The notes under the pieces were generated by a model. It did not search any database. It was given only the letters and a program-made list of their open reading frames with translations, and was not told the origin of the DNA. Below, in pieces: positions 36,203-36,265 of a stretch of DNA of 36,265 nucleotides. A program made the position numbers and the translations under genes. How positions within the stretch are numbered: the first letter of the stretch is position 1; every line of letters starts with the position of its first letter. Location: positions 1 to 36,265 of the forward strand of contig JAJZRS010000026.1 of the NCBI GenBank assembly GCA_021802545.1, written 5' to 3'. The stretch comes from Pseudomonadota bacterium. GTDB taxonomy: Bacteria; Pseudomonadota; Gammaproteobacteria; Burkholderiales; JABEVD01.

Positions 36203-36265
36203 GAGGTAATACTCTAGGCCATTTGTCTTTTGGATGTGACGAAAACGTGCAAGCCAGCCATATCT

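Overview
The window looks like a betaproteobacterial chromosome (probably Nitrosomonadales/Gallionella-like, low confidence on rank). The core genes, the rpsU-yqeY-dnaG-rpoD macromolecular-synthesis cluster, the CIRCE-controlled rpoH and the cobalamin-dependent metH support this. Two blocks of mobile DNA bracket about 23 kb of ordinary core sequence.

Region 1 (1-4581) is mobile and more AT-rich than the core. It holds the truncated 5' end of an IS3-family element, then a 950-bp unit encoding a MerR regulator and a carboxymuconolactone decarboxylase-family protein. That unit has the hallmarks of an integron gene cassette: an attC-like hairpin at 300-366 and complementary GTTGGGCATCACA core sites at both edges. 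Next comes a TniQ / HTH / TniQ operon reading away from what looks like a Tn7-like transposon end. That end has three GTTACGGT(C/A)TTATT repeats and a possible TGT...ACA terminus near 4581. It stops only about 26 bp upstream of the rpoH promoter.

Region 2 (4608-27952) is core. rpoH has a CIRCE operator laid over its promoter. A tightly coupled minus-strand cluster runs msbA - yqhA - GT2 - GNAT - small flippase - methyltransferase - wecE - GT39 - fkbM. It reads as a pathway that makes a 4-acetamido-4,6-dideoxyhexose, loads it on undecaprenyl phosphate, flips it and transfers it to a surface acceptor, possibly lipid A/LPS. Between msbA and metH lie two tandem ~94-bp units, each a tiny predicted RNA with a CUCCUCCUUU-type anti-Shine-Dalgarno stretch and an intrinsic terminator. 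metH is followed by rhodanese - TPR lipoprotein-like protein - ogt - xerD (overlapping), bacteriohemerythrin, folB, plsY, tsaD, and then rpsU-yqeY-dnaG-rpoD.

Region 3 (27999-36230) starts with a tRNA with anticodon CAT (probably Ile2). An ~8.1-kb integrated element uses the tRNA 3' end as attachment site, with 64-bp perfect direct repeats at 28028-28091 and 36139-36202. From the right end inward it carries a P4-type integrase, a HigB/HigA-like toxin-antitoxin pair, small unknown genes, an AlpA-like DNA-binding protein, a RepA-like AAA ATPase, an iteron-rich candidate origin, a small gene, a terminase-small-subunit-like gene, and cargo (a Sel1-repeat secreted protein, a small secreted protein, a membrane protein). 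The int-alpA-rep-ori-terS-like layout without capsid genes resembles phage-inducible chromosomal islands or replicating integrative elements. Paired TGTAACCC sites 11 bp apart flank both att sites and are likely integrase arm sites.
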